Shown in pieces: positions 15,212 through 26,160 of a stretch of DNA of 64,000 nt. Position 1 is the stretch's first letter. Each line of letters starts with the position of its first letter. The position numbers were made by a program, and so were the translations under genes. The notes under the pieces are model-generated. The model did no database searches. It saw only the letters and a list, made by a program, of their open reading frames with translations, and was not told the DNA's origin. The stretch covers positions 1-64,000 of the forward strand of contig JAHHTP010000004.1 in NCBI GenBank assembly GCA_020024615.1. The letters run 5' to 3'. The stretch is from Oscillospiraceae bacterium. Its GTDB lineage: Bacteria > Bacillota > Clostridia > Oscillospirales > Ruminococcaceae.

Positions 15212-16293
15212 CAGCAATCCCCCTCTAAATCCGCAAGCAATTCTGTCAGTACATTGACAACCACTTTATTTTCCTGCTCACTGCCCGCCGTAATGCGCAG
15301 GTATCTGCCCATATAACGAATGGCAATCGAATGCTGTAAAAATCCGTCAAACACCGCTTTCGCAAGCTTTCCATCCGCAAAATCTAGAAAAAGGAAGTTA
15401 GTCTGCGGCTGGAAAACGGTTTTTAAGATTTTCCCTTCCATCGGCTTGACCGCCTGATACAGCGCATCCCTGGATGCAATAATCTCATTGGTGCGTTGTT
15501 TGAGCAATGCATGATTGGAAAGCATCGCACAGCCAGCATTTTGGGTCATACTGTTGATGTTATACGGCGATTTAACCGCTGTAATTGCACGAGTCAGGGT
15601 CGGATTTGCAACGGCAAGTCCCAAACGAATTGCCGCCATGCCCAATGCTTTGGAACAGGTGCGCAGCACAATCAGATTATCAAACTCATTGACACGCTTT
15701 AAGAAACTCTGATCCTCCCCATAAAAGTCCATATATGCTTCATCCAGCACAATCAGACAGTTTGGGGCATTTCGAATCAGCTTTTCCACATCCGCTTTAT
15801 CCAGTCCGAGCGAAGTTGGATTGCACGGATTGGAAAACAGCACCATGCGGATTTTGTCATCCGCATGAATCATCGAAAGCACGGCATTCACATCAATTTC
15901 AAGGCTCTCCGGTTTTTGGTAGACCACATTTTCCACACCATAAATTTCACCATAAAAGCGATACATTGAAAAGTCCGGTGCGAAGGTCAGAAGCTTCTCC
16001 CCTGCCGTGCAAAATGCACCCACCAGCACGCCGAGCAACTCATCCGAACCATTGCCGCAGGTAATTAAATTTGCATCAATATCATACACCCCTGCATAAG
16101 CCTGACGCAGATTTTTGGCAGTCGGGTCAGGATAGCGGTTATAATCAACCGCGCTAACCGCTTTCTGCAGCTGCTGCATCATCTCATCCGACATCGGAAA
16201 ATAAGATTCATTGGCATCCAGCCGGATTGCATAATTCCCGGAAATCGGGTCATATGGCTGTAAATTTCTGATTTTATCATTTAATGTATACAT
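15211..16293 (-). CDS. hisC: Histidinol-phosphate aminotransferase
   Basis: 360 residues, fold-type I PLP enzyme. LRTCSKALGMAAIRLG contains the Schiff-base lysine, FSNPCNPTSLGL the substrate and cofactor Asn region, and LDEAYMDFYG the PLP-binding Asp/Tyr. It transaminates imidazole acetol phosphate with glutamate. A GTG codon directly precedes the chosen ATG; the spacing from AAGGTG fits either. It begins 9 bases after hisD. Confidence 0.95.
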   Translation of the reverse strand: MYTLNDKIRNLQPYDPISGNYAIRLDANESYFPMSDEMMQQLQKAVSAVDYNRYPDPTAKNLRQAYAGVYDIDANLITCGNGSDELLGVLVGAFCTAGEKLLTFAPDFSMYRFYGEIYGVENVVYQKPESLEIDVNAVLSMIHADDKIRMVLFSNPCNPTSLGLDKADVEKLIRNAPNCLIVLDEAYMDFYGEDQSFLKRVNEFDNLIVLRTCSKALGMAAIRLGLAVANPTLTRAITAVKSPYNINSMTQNAGCAMLSNHALLKQRTNEIIASRDALYQAVKPMEGKILKTVFQPQTNFLFLDFADGKLAKAVFDGFLQHSIAIRYMGRYLRITAGSEQENKVVVNVLTELLADLEGDC

Positions 16294-16302
16294 CACGGCA
16301 CC

Positions 16303-17589
16303 TTATTCGAAACGAACATGGATGGAATTGGCGTGTGCCGTTAAGCCCTCACGCTCTGCAATCATAACAATATCGTCCTTCGCTTCCCGCAGTGCATCCT
16401 CGGTGTAGTAGATAAAGCTGGAGCGTTTAACAAAGCTGTCTACCGACAACGGCGAAAAGAATCGTGCCGTGCCGGAAGTTGGAAGAACATGGTTTGGTCC
16501 TGCATAATAATCTCCCAGTGGTTCCGGAGAATACTGACCCAGGAATACAGAACCGGCATTGTCCAGCTTGCCGATATATTCAAACGGATTTTCGACCGCT
16601 ACTTCCAGATGCTCCGGTGCAAGGTCATTTGCCATCTGTACGGCATATTCCATATCATCGCAGACAATGGCAGCACCAAAGTTTGCAAGCGATTCTTGAA
16701 TAATCTCTGCACGGGACAGATTCTCACATTGGATTGCAAGCTGTTCCTTTACCTCCTGCGCAAGCTTTTCGCTGGTGGTAATGAGAATTGCACTTGCCAA
16801 ACGGTCATGCTCTGCCTGCGACATCAAATCTGCCGCTATGAATTTCGGATTTGCAGTTTCATCCGCCAGAATCAAAATTTCACTCGGGCCTGCAATCATA
16901 TCAATATCAACGGTGCCGTACAACAGCTTCTTTGCAGTCGCCACATAGATGTTGCCCGGACCTACGATTTTATCCACTTTCGGGACACTTTCGGTGCCAA
17001 AGCTGAGTGCTGCAATCGCCTGCGCACCACCCAGCAGGAACACACGGTCAATACCGGCAATGGCCGCTGCAACCAGAATATCCGGATTCGGCTTGCCGTC
17101 TTTTCCCGGTGGGGTCATCATAATCAGTTCTTTTACCCCTGCAATTTTGGCTGGAATCGCATTCATCAAGACAGATGACGGGTATGCCGCCGTGCCACCT
17201 GGAACATATAAGCCGACACGATTCAAGCCCCTGACACGCTGTCCGAGAACTACGCCGTTTTCATGTGGGTCAATAAATCCCTGCGTTTTCTGGCGATTGT
17301 GGAAAGCGGCGATATTCTCCTGTGCATTGAGCAGTGCCGAAACAAATTCCGGGTCTGCCTCGGTTAATGCGTCATTGACAAGTTCACGATCCACCTCGAA
17401 CACCTCCGGGCAGGTCTTATCAAATTTCTCGGTGTACATTCTAACCGCTGCATCACCCTGTTTGGCAACATCATGGATAATCTGCTGTACCGTTTCGGTC
17501 ACGGTTTTATTGACAGCGGCACTGCGGCTGCGCATTTCTTTTAAAAATTGTACCTCGGCAGTGCCATCTGCTTTAATGATTGAAATCAT
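16303..17589 (-). CDS. hisD: Histidinol dehydrogenase
   Basis: 428 residues, the usual length. It catalyses the last two oxidations, histidinol to histidine. LYVPGGTAAYPSSVLMNAIP binds NAD; IAGPSEILILAD, the MSQAEHDRLASAILIT segment with the catalytic Glu/His, and GPNHVLPTSGTARF are diagnostic. GGAGGAATAGAGC precedes the start, which lies 15 bases after the hisG stop. Confidence 0.96.
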   Translation of the reverse strand: MISIIKADGTAEVQFLKEMRSRSAAVNKTVTETVQQIIHDVAKQGDAAVRMYTEKFDKTCPEVFEVDRELVNDALTEADPEFVSALLNAQENIAAFHNRQKTQGFIDPHENGVVLGQRVRGLNRVGLYVPGGTAAYPSSVLMNAIPAKIAGVKELIMMTPPGKDGKPNPDILVAAAIAGIDRVFLLGGAQAIAALSFGTESVPKVDKIVGPGNIYVATAKKLLYGTVDIDMIAGPSEILILADETANPKFIAADLMSQAEHDRLASAILITTSEKLAQEVKEQLAIQCENLSRAEIIQESLANFGAAIVCDDMEYAVQMANDLAPEHLEVAVENPFEYIGKLDNAGSVFLGQYSPEPLGDYYAGPNHVLPTSGTARFFSPLSVDSFVKRSSFIYYTEDALREAKDDIVMIAEREGLTAHANSIHVRFE

Positions 17590-17604
17590 GCTCTATTCCT
17601 CCGT

Positions 17605-18234
17605 TTATGCAATTACACTTGTAATCTGCTCGATTAAATCTTCTATTTCCTGCTGGCGCAGTTTCATGCTGACCGTATTGACAATCAATTTTGCTGAAAT
17701 CGGAGCGACATCCTCCAGCACTTCCAGGCCGTTTTCCCGCAGCGTGGAACCTGTTTCCACAATATCAACGATTGCGTCCGAAAGACCCAGCAGCGGAGCC
17801 AGTTCCACCGAACCTTCAATCTTTACGACACGCACATCCATGCCTTTCGCTTCAAAAAAACGGCGAGTTACATTCGGGTATTTGGTGGCGATGGTGCGCT
17901 CATTATACCCATCGTAAAAATCCACGCCTTTTTTCCCAGCTAATGCAAATTTGCATCTACCAAATCCCAGATCCAGCACCTCGAAAAAGCTGCCGCCGTA
18001 TTCCATAATGGTATCTTTTCCGACAACGCCAATGTCGCAAACACCATTTTCGATATAGGTAATGACATCTGCCGCCTTGGCAAGCACCACTTCCATATTG
18101 GCGTTTGGAATATCTAAAATCAGCTTGCGTCCCTTATTATGCAGCTGTTCACAGTCAAATCCCAGCTGTTCAAACATTGCAACCGTCTTATCTTCCAATC
18201 TGCCTTTGGTTAAGGCAATGCGTAATTTTTTCAT
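17605..18234 (-). CDS. hisG: ATP phosphoribosyltransferase, short catalytic subunit
   Basis: 209 residues: the short form, lacking the C-terminal histidine-binding domain of enterobacterial HisG, and therefore dependent on HisZ. RIALTKGRLEDKTVAMFEQL, GICDIG-like VCDIGVVGKDT and DAIVDIVETGSTLRENGLEV are signature blocks. It commits ATP and PRPP to histidine synthesis and is the feedback-inhibited step. The start overlaps the hisZ stop by 4 bases, fitting stoichiometric synthesis of the complex. Confidence 0.95.
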   Translation of the reverse strand: MKKLRIALTKGRLEDKTVAMFEQLGFDCEQLHNKGRKLILDIPNANMEVVLAKAADVITYIENGVCDIGVVGKDTIMEYGGSFFEVLDLGFGRCKFALAGKKGVDFYDGYNERTIATKYPNVTRRFFEAKGMDVRVVKIEGSVELAPLLGLSDAIVDIVETGSTLRENGLEVLEDVAPISAKLIVNTVSMKLRQQEIEDLIEQITSVIA

Positions 18235-19448
18235 GCTTGCTCCTTCCCTTCGGCATTCACAACAACCGATGCCTCACGGCATCCGTTTGCACCCACATAT
18301 AGAATCCTGCCTATACCGTTCTGTTTTGCATAGGAAAGCGCCTCTCCCTCGGTTTCAAACGCGCTGACCTCACAGACGATCCCCTCTGCTATCTTTTGAC
18401 GCTGACGGCGGAATACCTCTGCTTCAAATCCGGGTTCTCCATGAATGAACAGCTGCGGCTTCACCACCTTGACTTTTTCATGGCTGCATAGATACAGCGC
18501 AGCTGTATCGATATTGACACCAAATCCGATTGCTGGAGCGGTCCTGCCGAAAGTTGCAAGCAGATTGTCATATCGACCACCGGTTAAAACCGCTTTTCCA
18601 ATGCCCTCCAAATATCCGCAGAACACAATACCGGAGTAATAATCATTGCGGTTGACCAGTCCCAAATCTACCTTAATATCCGCATCAGGGCAGATTTCCA
18701 GCAAGATATGATAAAGCTTCTCCAAATAATCCAGTTCTTTGATCACCCCGTCGTCGGTAAACAACGCCCTTGCTTTTGCAAACACTCGCTCGTCACCGAA
18801 CAGCCTTGGCAGCTGCTTCATCGCATCCACAAACGCACCCGAACCGATTCTATCCAGCAGATCGTTTAATGCAGGATAGTTTTTGGTTTCTATCAGGGTT
18901 CGAACCTGCTCTCGCTGGGTTTCAGCAATCCGCATACCCTGAATCAGCGCATTGAAAATGCCGATATGCCCAATCTCAAAGCGGCCTGTTCCCAAGGTCT
19001 GCAAGGTATCCACAGCGGCGGTTAGAATATCAAGATCAGCCGCAAAGCCCTTGCCACCGATGTATTCCACCCCCATCTGCAAGACCTCGTCGCTCCTGCC
19101 GCGCATCACCGGCTCTGCCGAAAATACCGACTGATTATAGTACAGTCGCAGCGGCAGACTTTCCGTTTGCAGACGGGTTGCACACAGTCTTGCAATCGGC
19201 ATGGTGGAATCCGGGCGAATCGCCATCAATCTGCCCTTTGTATCCACCAGCTTATACATATACTCCACCGGTATGCCTGCACCCGAACCAGTAAATACAT
19301 CCAGAAACTCTATGCCAGGTGTCTGCACCTCAACAAATCCCCGACTTGCAAATACCCCTGCCGCCTTTCTTGCCACCAGATTTCTGGCTGCGGCTTCCTC
19401 AAACAAATAATCTCTGGTTCCTTCCGGCGTTATCAGCTTATTTTTCAC
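18231..19448 (-). CDS. hisZ: ATP phosphoribosyltransferase regulatory subunit
   Basis: 405 residues, a paralogue of class II histidyl-tRNA synthetase (TPEGTRDYLFEEAAARNLVA, then IRPDSTMPIARLCATRL) without aminoacylation activity. It activates short HisG and mediates histidine feedback inhibition. HisS would show well-kept motif 3 and an anticodon domain; here the C-terminal 100 residues are a reduced version. The start is a GTG, supported by the nearby AAAGGGGCGATGACAG; an ATG in another phase 6 bases earlier stops at once. First gene of the operon, about 40 bases behind its promoter. Confidence 0.92.
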   Translation of the reverse strand: MKNKLITPEGTRDYLFEEAAARNLVARKAAGVFASRGFVEVQTPGIEFLDVFTGSGAGIPVEYMYKLVDTKGRLMAIRPDSTMPIARLCATRLQTESLPLRLYYNQSVFSAEPVMRGRSDEVLQMGVEYIGGKGFAADLDILTAAVDTLQTLGTGRFEIGHIGIFNALIQGMRIAETQREQVRTLIETKNYPALNDLLDRIGSGAFVDAMKQLPRLFGDERVFAKARALFTDDGVIKELDYLEKLYHILLEICPDADIKVDLGLVNRNDYYSGIVFCGYLEGIGKAVLTGGRYDNLLATFGRTAPAIGFGVNIDTAALYLCSHEKVKVVKPQLFIHGEPGFEAEVFRRQRQKIAEGIVCEVSAFETEGEALSYAKQNGIGRILYVGANGCREASVVVNAEGKEQA

Positions 19449-19496
19449 CTGTCATCGCCCCTTTGCTTTTGTATAGTAAAGTAGTAATTTGATAAT

Positions 19497-19525
19497 ATGT
19501 TACCACATAACATTGGATATGTCAA
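19497..19525 (-). promoter_or_regulatory. Promoter of the histidine operon
   Basis: Minus strand TTGACA (perfect), 17 bases, TAACAT. The leader is only about 40 bases, too short for a T-box or a peptide attenuator, so control is probably by a repressor or at the enzyme level. Confidence 0.7.
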
Positions 19526-19542
19526 GTAAAATTTTAAAATTC

Positions 19543-19594
19543 CAAAAAAATACTGCCGGCACACACGCCCCATGATAAAAGCGGATGCCGGCAG
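19543..19594 (-). terminator. Terminator after polC
   Basis: Minus strand: nine-pair stem CTGCCGGCA / TGCCGGCAG with a 24-base loop, then TATTTTTTT. It starts 6 bases after the polC stop and separates it from the his operon promoter. Confidence 0.88.
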
Positions 19595-19599
19595 CGGTA

Positions 19600-22500
19600 T
19601 TATAGACCAAAGAATGAAATCTGACTGGTTTCCGGAATGCCTTCCAACGCACCCAGTTCCCGCAGACCTTCTACAATTGTTTTTGAGCAGGAACTTCTCT
19701 GCTGCAAATCTTCCACAGAAATAAATTCGCCCTGTTTGGCTGCCTCGTAGATTCTCCACGCCACCTGTTCACCCAGTGATTTTACGCTGATAAACGGCAT
19801 GCGCAGCGCGTTACCCTCAATCTGATAGATGGTTGCATGGGATTTATACAAATCAACCGGCAAAAACGAAAATCCGCGGCAGAGCATCTCATTACCCACC
19901 AGTAACATATCATAAACCGAATCCTCCTTGGCAGAACGGTCTAAGTTTTTGGCCTTAAGTTCATCCAGTCTTCTGCGTGTAAATGCCTTACCCTTGATGA
20001 CCGTTTCACCCTCCAAATCCTGACCACGCACGGTAAATACCGCACCGTAAAATGCCAGTGGATGATAGATTTTATACCATGCCAAACGGGTTGCCGCAAT
20101 ATCGTATGCGGCAGCATGCGCCTTCGGGAACATATACTTGATCTTCAAGCAGCTATCAATATACCATTCTGGTACATCATGATCACGCATTTCCTTATAA
20201 TGTTCCTCGGTCAATAGCTTTTTGGCATTACCCTTACGCGTAATCTCCATGATTTTGAATGCCATTGACTTTTCAACACCTTTGGAAATCAGATAAGTCA
20301 TAATACTGTCACGGGTACCAATAACCTCAGAAATGGTGCAGGTTCCATCATGAATCAGCTCCTGCGCATTGCCCAGCCATACATCCGTACCGTGGGATAA
20401 TCCCGAAATCTGCAATAAGTCAGAGAAGTTCTTCGGCTTACAGTCCAGAAGCATCTGCCTTACAAACGGTGTACCCATTTCCGGCAGCGCAAAGGTTCCG
20501 GTTTCCGAATCAATATCCTCCGGCTCAACACCGAGCTCTTTCGGGGAGGTAAACAGGCTGTAAATCTTCGGATCACTCATCTCGACCTGTGGCGAAGTAA
20601 CCGGAATGCCGGTGTACATTTCCAGATACTTGTACATGGTCGGCACATCGTGCCCCAGTAGGTCAAGCTTCAAGATGGTATCATGAAGCGAATGGAAGTC
20701 GAAGTGGGTGGTGATAACTTCCGAGTCAGTGGAATCTGCCGGATGCTGCACCGGTGTAAAATCGTAAACCTCATAATCACTCGGTACGACAACCATACCG
20801 CCCGGATGCTGACCGGTGGTGCGTTTTACGCCGGTACAACCTGCCACTAAGCGAAGTTTCTCCGCCTCATGCGGTGTGATTCCCCTATCCTCGAAATAGC
20901 GAGAGGCAAAGCCGTATGCAGTCTTTTCTGCAACGGTTGCAATGGTACCCGCCTTGAATACATTCTCTTTACCGAACAGCACCTCGGTATAGCGATGCGC
21001 CTTGGTCTGATACTCACCGGAGAAGTTTAAATCAATATCCGGCTCTTTATCGCCGTTGAACCCCAGGAAGGTTTCAAACGGAATGTCATGGCCATCCTGC
21101 AACATCAGCGTGCCGCAGACCGGACAGTTTTTCTCTGGCATATCATAGCCTGAACCATAGGAGTTATCCGTAATAAATTCAGAATGTTTGCATTCCGGAT
21201 TCGGACAAACATAGTGTGGTACCAGCGGATTTACCTCGGAGATACCCGCCATCGTCGCCACAAATGAAGAACCAACCGATCCACGAGAACCAACCTGATA
21301 GCCGTCCTCCACCGATTTATGTACCAACTTCTGGGCAATGATATACAGCACGGCAAATCCATGCTTGATAATGGAGTTTAATTCTCTATCCAAACGGGCA
21401 GCGACAATATCCGGCAGCGGATCGCCGTATACCTCATGCGCCCGGTTCATGGTAATCTGGGTCAATTCCTCGTCCGCGCCGTCAATATGCGGCGGATAAG
21501 TTCCCTTTGGAATCGGGCGGACATCGTCTGCAACCATATCAGCAATTTTATTGGTGTTGGAGATGACAACCTCTTTTGCCTTTTCCTCACCAAGATACGC
21601 AAATTCCTTAAGCATCTCCTCGGTGGTACGGAAATACAGCGGCGGCTGGCCATCACCATTCATGTGCATACCAGCTTGCAGTACCTGACGGTAAATTGCA
21701 TCCTCCGGCTCTTTGAAATGCACATCACAGGTCGCAACAACTGGAATATTCAGCTTTTCGCCCAACCGAACAATAGTGCGGTTAAAATCCTGAAGCTGTT
21801 TTTCATCAGCGGCAAGCCCTTTTTCCAGCATGAAGAAGTTATTGGCAACCGGCTGAATCTCCAGGTAGTCATAAAATTTTGCAATCCGGCAGAGTTCGCC
21901 CCACGGTTTCCCGGTAATAATCGCCTGAAACAGTTCTCCTGCCTCACAAGCCGAACCGATGATCAGTCCCTCACGGTATTTGAGCAGTTCACTGCGTGGA
22001 ACTCTGGGTTTTTTATAGTAATATTTCAGATGGCCATACGAAACAAGTCGATACAGGTTCTTTAATCCCACCGCATTCTGTACCAACAGAATCATATGAT
22101 AGTACGGTGCTTTTTTCGGGTCATTCTCGGCAAGCAGATGATTCCATGCTCCAATCGTCTGACCTGGGTGCGCGCTTTCAATATCTGCACACATCCGCAG
22201 GAAAATGCGTCCCAACACATCCGCATCATCACTGGCTCTATGATGATGGAAGTCGCCAACTTTCAGTGCCTTTGCCACGGTATCCAGCTTGTGATTTTTC
22301 AAAGTCGGATACAGGTTTCTTGCAAGCACGACGGTATCAATCGCGGTAAAGGTTCGGCCGATGCCGTTGCGTTTGAGTGCAGCATTTAAGAATCCCATAT
22401 CAAACGGTGCGTTATGTGCTACCAACACATTGGCATCACCGATAAAGGATAAAAACATCTGCAGCGCATCCTCCTCGGTCGGTGCATCGGCAACCATCTC

Positions 22501-23943
22501 GTTAGTAATGGAGGTCAGTTCGGTAATTTTTGGAGAAATCATGCGGTTCGGATTGACAAATGTATCGAAGCTTTCTACGATTTCACCATTTTTTACTCTA
22601 ACTGCACCAATCTCAATGATACGCTCATTTTCGGCAGATAATCCGGTGGTCTCAGTGTCAAAGACAATGAATTCCCCATCCAGCCCCTGGTCGGCATCCC
22701 CTAGAACAATGTCGATTACATCGTTGACATAGTACACCTCACAACCGTAAATCGGCTTGAATTCACCGCCGCCTTTGCGGATTCCGTCCACCGCCTTCAT
22801 GACATCCGGGAAACCCTGTACAACACCATGATCGGTGATAGCCATCGCCTTATGCCCCCACGCATACGCCTGATTCACCAGCACATCCGCCGGGGTAATC
22901 GCATCCATCATCGACATATTGGAATGCAGATGCAGTTCGACACGCTTTTCTTCGGCATTGTCCTTACGCTTGATTCGGGTAAAGGTCATAATATCATACG
23001 GACGAATACACACCTCGTGGTCATATTTATCATAAGACGCATCACCGCGCACCAGAACGATAATACCCTTTTTAATCGGTGCATAGTCTTCTTCCCTACT
23101 CTTTTCCGCAATGATTTTCATGGTATTAGAGCTGGTAAAATCGGTAAAATGCACCGTCATGATAAATTTGCTGCCATCTCTGGTATCCTTGCTTTCTACG
23201 CTGAATACCTCACCGCAAACGACAACCTTGCCGCTTTCCGCATTAACCTCTCGCAGGGCAATCGGTTTTTCAGCAATTTTTCGTCCGGCAACACTTTCCC
23301 CGTTTTCTGCATCAAAAATAAAATCATCAAAGAAATGTCCTTTTGCACCATTATTTTGTCTGGATGCAGTCGGTTTTTGCGCGGCTGGTTTGGGCGGCAT
23401 ATAGGATGCCTGCGATGGTTCCGGGGGTTCTATCACATCATAAACGCTATCAACCGGGTTGATCGAATCAATCACCAGCGTACCAACAAAATTGACCGAA
23501 ACCGTAAAGGAAAACTCCTCAGCAATCAGTTCGGCAATCGCGGCATCAATCCGATTGGTAATCAAAATATTACCGCCATGACGCAGTGAAATGGTGATGG
23601 TCTTATTCTCATAGGAAATCTGCGCATCATCCAGAAAGCCGTTGGTCACCGGATGGGTGCGTTTTAACAACATCAACAGCTCCGAGAAATAACCGATATC
23701 AAACTGATCCGGCGTATACTTCGGATGAATCGAAACATTTTTCAACTGCATATTTTCGCGCAGCATCGACTCAAGCGAGAAGATCAGTTCTCGCCTAAGT
23801 AGGTTTTCACAGCGCAACCACAAATCAACGCTTCTTTGCTCATGGTCAACCGCCAGCTTCAGCACCTGAAAATTGTCCACCGCTGCAAGCTGCTGACCAT
23901 CTGTAATAAAAGGTGAAAATACTTCACCGAATGTATTGTTCAA
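19600..23943 (-). CDS. polC: DNA polymerase III alpha subunit, PolC type
   Basis: 1447 residues, the full PolC length. The order is: N-terminal domain (about 1-190); OB fold (about 220-310, [16 protein letters not shown]); PHP domain ([17 protein letters not shown] near 335) split by a DnaQ-type proofreading exonuclease ([20 protein letters not shown] at about 425, [11 protein letters not shown], then HHRASDDA); PHP remainder; zinc finger ([11 protein letters not shown] ... CPVCG); and catalytic palm ([18 protein letters not shown]). The start codon is TTG with a strong AGGAGGAAAAT site. Essential replicative polymerase of low-GC Gram-positives. It lies 24 bases after ispG, probably on the same transcript. 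Confidence 0.97.
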   Translation of the reverse strand: MNNTFGEVFSPFITDGQQLAAVDNFQVLKLAVDHEQRSVDLWLRCENLLRRELIFSLESMLRENMQLKNVSIHPKYTPDQFDIGYFSELLMLLKRTHPVTNGFLDDAQISYENKTITISLRHGGNILITNRIDAAIAELIAEEFSFTVSVNFVGTLVIDSINPVDSVYDVIEPPEPSQASYMPPKPAAQKPTASRQNNGAKGHFFDDFIFDAENGESVAGRKIAEKPIALREVNAESGKVVVCGEVFSVESKDTRDGSKFIMTVHFTDFTSSNTMKIIAEKSREEDYAPIKKGIIVLVRGDASYDKYDHEVCIRPYDIMTFTRIKRKDNAEEKRVELHLHSNMSMMDAITPADVLVNQAYAWGHKAMAITDHGVVQGFPDVMKAVDGIRKGGGEFKPIYGCEVYYVNDVIDIVLGDADQGLDGEFIVFDTETTGLSAENERIIEIGAVRVKNGEIVESFDTFVNPNRMISPKITELTSITNEMVADAPTEEDALQMFLSFIGDANVLVAHNAPFDMGFLNAALKRNGIGRTFTAIDTVVLARNLYPTLKNHKLDTVAKALKVGDFHHHRASDDADVLGRIFLRMCADIESAHPGQTIGAWNHLLAENDPKKAPYYHMILLVQNAVGLKNLYRLVSYGHLKYYYKKPRVPRSELLKYREGLIIGSACEAGELFQAIITGKPWGELCRIAKFYDYLEIQPVANNFFMLEKGLAADEKQLQDFNRTIVRLGEKLNIPVVATCDVHFKEPEDAIYRQVLQAGMHMNGDGQPPLYFRTTEEMLKEFAYLGEEKAKEVVISNTNKIADMVADDVRPIPKGTYPPHIDGADEELTQITMNRAHEVYGDPLPDIVAARLDRELNSIIKHGFAVLYIIAQKLVHKSVEDGYQVGSRGSVGSSFVATMAGISEVNPLVPHYVCPNPECKHSEFITDNSYGSGYDMPEKNCPVCGTLMLQDGHDIPFETFLGFNGDKEPDIDLNFSGEYQTKAHRYTEVLFGKENVFKAGTIATVAEKTAYGFASRYFEDRGITPHEAEKLRLVAGCTGVKRTTGQHPGGMVVVPSDYEVYDFTPVQHPADSTDSEVITTHFDFHSLHDTILKLDLLGHDVPTMYKYLEMYTGIPVTSPQVEMSDPKIYSLFTSPKELGVEPEDIDSETGTFALPEMGTPFVRQMLLDCKPKNFSDLLQISGLSHGTDVWLGNAQELIHDGTCTISEVIGTRDSIMTYLISKGVEKSMAFKIMEITRKGNAKKLLTEEHYKEMRDHDVPEWYIDSCLKIKYMFPKAHAAAYDIAATRLAWYKIYHPLAFYGAVFTVRGQDLEGETVIKGKAFTRRRLDELKAKNLDRSAKEDSVYDMLLVGNEMLCRGFSFLPVDLYKSHATIYQIEGNALRMPFISVKSLGEQVAWRIYEAAKQGEFISVEDLQQRSSCSKTIVEGLRELGALEGIPETSQISFFGL

Positions 23944-23967
23944 ATTTTCCTCCTGACCCGCTGATGA

Positions 23968-25005
23968 TTAAAGTTTGTCAATTTCTGCAAGCAATGCGTT
24001 TAGCGCCTGCTCCTCTGGAACCTTATACAGTGGCACACCCTTCTTAAACAGCAAGACCTCACCTTTGCCCCCTGCAATGCCGATATCAGCCTCTCTTGCT
24101 TCACCTGGACCATTTACCACGCAACCCATAACAGCGACTTTGATGCGCTTCTGGCAGTTTGCCAGTGCGGCCTCTACCTTCTCGGCAAGTTCGATTAAAT
24201 CAATCTGGGTTCTGCCACAGGTCGGACAGGAAACCAGCTCCACGCCGGCATCATGTCTGCCAACTGCTTTTAAGATGTCATAGCCTGCCTTGATCTCCTC
24301 CACTGGGTCGCCGGTCAGACTAACACGCAATGTATCACCGATGCCGTCACACAGCAGACTGCCAATGCCGATTGCATTTTTGATTAAACCCATGCGCACC
24401 GTTCCCGCTTCGGTAACACCCAGATGCAGTGGATAATTACATTTCTGCGACAGCATCCGATATGCCGAAATCATCATCGGTACATTGGAGGATTTAATGG
24501 AAATTACAATATTATCATAATCAAATTTCTCGATAAGCGAAACATGATATAACGCACTCTCCACCAATGCCATATCAGTAACATGACCGTATTTAGCCAG
24601 AATCTCCTTCTCCAGAGAACCGGAGTTTACACCGACACGAATCGGAACATTTTTGGCACGACAGGCATCCACAACCGCCTTCACCCTGTCATCCGAACCA
24701 ATATTGCCTGGATTGATGCGTACTTTATCCACACCAGCAGCAATCGACTCCAACGCTAATTTATAATCAAAATGGATATCTGCCACCACCGGCATTTTTA
24801 CTGCTTCTTTTAATGCCGGAATCAAACGAATGCTCTCCTGATTCGGAATCGCCGTACGAATGATCTGACACCCGGCCTGTTCCAAACGAACAGCCTGCTC
24901 GACATTTCCTGCCACATTTTCTGCTGGCACACACAGCATGGACTGCACATATACATTGCCGTCACCAAGCGTGAGACCGCCAACTTTCACCTGTTTTACA
25001 CTCAT
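23968..25005 (-). CDS. ispG: 4-hydroxy-3-methylbut-2-enyl diphosphate synthase
   Basis: 345 residues. It converts MEcPP to HMBPP in the MEP isoprenoid pathway using a [4Fe-4S] cluster. The cluster ligands are in SCPTCGRTQIDL and the late MGCVVNGPGEA motif with its conserved Glu; RINPGNIGSDDRVK and LHLGVTEAGT are barrel motifs. GCGGAGGAATTTATA precedes the ATG. It has its own promoter, so the ispG-polC unit can be expressed apart from the rseP-dxr unit. Confidence 0.96.
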   Translation of the reverse strand: MSVKQVKVGGLTLGDGNVYVQSMLCVPAENVAGNVEQAVRLEQAGCQIIRTAIPNQESIRLIPALKEAVKMPVVADIHFDYKLALESIAAGVDKVRINPGNIGSDDRVKAVVDACRAKNVPIRVGVNSGSLEKEILAKYGHVTDMALVESALYHVSLIEKFDYDNIVISIKSSNVPMMISAYRMLSQKCNYPLHLGVTEAGTVRMGLIKNAIGIGSLLCDGIGDTLRVSLTGDPVEEIKAGYDILKAVGRHDAGVELVSCPTCGRTQIDLIELAEKVEAALANCQKRIKVAVMGCVVNGPGEAREADIGIAGGKGEVLLFKKGVPLYKVPEEQALNALLAEIDKL

Positions 25006-25041
25006 TATAAATTCCTCCGCTCAATCTAATTTTGTTCTTTT

Positions 25042-25070
25042 ATTGTACCACAAACCACCCAAAGGGTCAA
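25042..25070 (-). promoter_or_regulatory. Promoter of ispG-polC
   Basis: Minus strand TTGACC, 17 bases, TACAAT. It sits between the rseP terminator and the ispG start. Confidence 0.75.
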
Positions 25071-25072
25071 GC

Positions 25073-25106
25073 AAAAAAACGGCACAGCCCCAAGCCATGC
25101 CGTTTT
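25073..25106 (-). terminator. Terminator after rseP
   Basis: Minus strand stem AACGGCA / TGCCGTT with a 13-base loop, followed by a run of seven T. It starts 5 bases after the rseP stop. Confidence 0.88.
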
Positions 25107-25111
25107 CTCAA

Positions 25112-26143
25112 TTATTGAAATAACTTGAAAATATCCTTCGCCGTTACCACTGCCATCAACAACAGCAGTGCTGCAAGCCCGATAAAGTGAATCATACCCT
25201 CGTACTTCGGTGCGATCGGTTTTCTGCGAATCATCTCAATCAGTACAAACAACAACCGTCCACCATCCAGTGCCGGAATCGGCAGCAGGTTAAACACACC
25301 AATGTTGATCGTGATGAATGCAGCGATATACAGGAATGTCTCCCATCCAGCATGAAACGCTTTTCCAATGACCTCACCAACGCCGACTGGACCAGACAAA
25401 TCTGAAAAAACAACCTTGCCCGAAATCAAATCTCCAAGCGAGAGCCAGATGCTGCGTGTAATTGAAACAAACGAGCGGAATGTATATCCGATCGCATTAA
25501 AAAAGCCCTTTTCCTGTGCATGAACCTTAAAATCCAGCACCAGAGAGTTGTTTTTCGATTCCAGTTTTACATTCGACAGCGTCATTTTTTTGCCATCACG
25601 TTTTACCACAATTTCATATACGCCGTCCCCATCACTCAAAAGCTGATTGACAATATCCCGGTCGGTATAAATCGAAATGCCGTTAATTTTCAGAATCTGA
25701 TCCTCCAACTGCAATCCGGTCTGCGCCGAAGATGCGTTATCCGCAAACTGTGCAACGGTATTCATTGGAATGACCTGCATGGATATTGTCATAGCCAGAC
25801 ACACAATCAGACCCAGAATCAGGTTCATCGCCGCACCAGCTGCTAAAATAATCATACGCTGCCAGCATGGTTTATTATAAAACATGCCTGGGTCATCCTG
25901 TTTAATGCCGTCTTCCTCAATATCCTCGCCCTGCATTTTTACGAATCCGCCAATTGGAAACAGGCGCAGTGCGTATACTGTGCCTTTATATTCCTTTTTG
26001 AAAATTGCTGGCCCCATGCCAAGCGCAAACTCATCCACCGTAACACCAAACATTTTTGCGGTCAGGAAATGCCCCAGTTCGTGAATCATAATGATTGCAC
26101 CAAATACAAGAATGCTGACCAGTATTGTAACTGCTGTATTCAA
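25112..26143 (-). CDS. rseP: Site-2 protease, RIP zinc metalloprotease
   Basis: 343 residues. Intramembrane protease with the zinc motif HELGH at about 21-25 in the first helix, one PDZ domain (about 125-200, TGLQLEDQILKINGISI) and the second metal motif in NLLPIPALDGGRLLF in the third helix; a fourth helix ends the protein. The family clips anti-sigma factors and remnant signal peptides. The start is TTG, with AAAGGGGTTACTC as ribosome site. It begins 17 bases after dxr. Confidence 0.95.
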   Translation of the reverse strand: MNTAVTILVSILVFGAIIMIHELGHFLTAKMFGVTVDEFALGMGPAIFKKEYKGTVYALRLFPIGGFVKMQGEDIEEDGIKQDDPGMFYNKPCWQRMIILAAGAAMNLILGLIVCLAMTISMQVIPMNTVAQFADNASSAQTGLQLEDQILKINGISIYTDRDIVNQLLSDGDGVYEIVVKRDGKKMTLSNVKLESKNNSLVLDFKVHAQEKGFFNAIGYTFRSFVSITRSIWLSLGDLISGKVVFSDLSGPVGVGEVIGKAFHAGWETFLYIAAFITINIGVFNLLPIPALDGGRLLFVLIEMIRRKPIAPKYEGMIHFIGLAALLLLMAVVTAKDIFKLFQ

Positions 26144-26160
26144 GAGTAACCCCTTTCTGC

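Noticed and set aside
16949-17917. Plus-strand open frame of 322 codons opposite hisD-hisG
   Set aside because: Complementary shadow of two well-supported genes; Ser/Thr/Ala-rich composition is typical of antisense reading.
19445-19759. Open frame of 104 codons antisense-like overlapping the polC end and the his promoter
   Set aside because: It overlaps the polC C-terminus and terminator, has no ribosome site and no family resemblance.
22828-23589. Long plus-strand open frame (253 codons) opposite polC
   Set aside because: It is the complement of the polC PHP/OB region, His/Ile-rich and without coding character.
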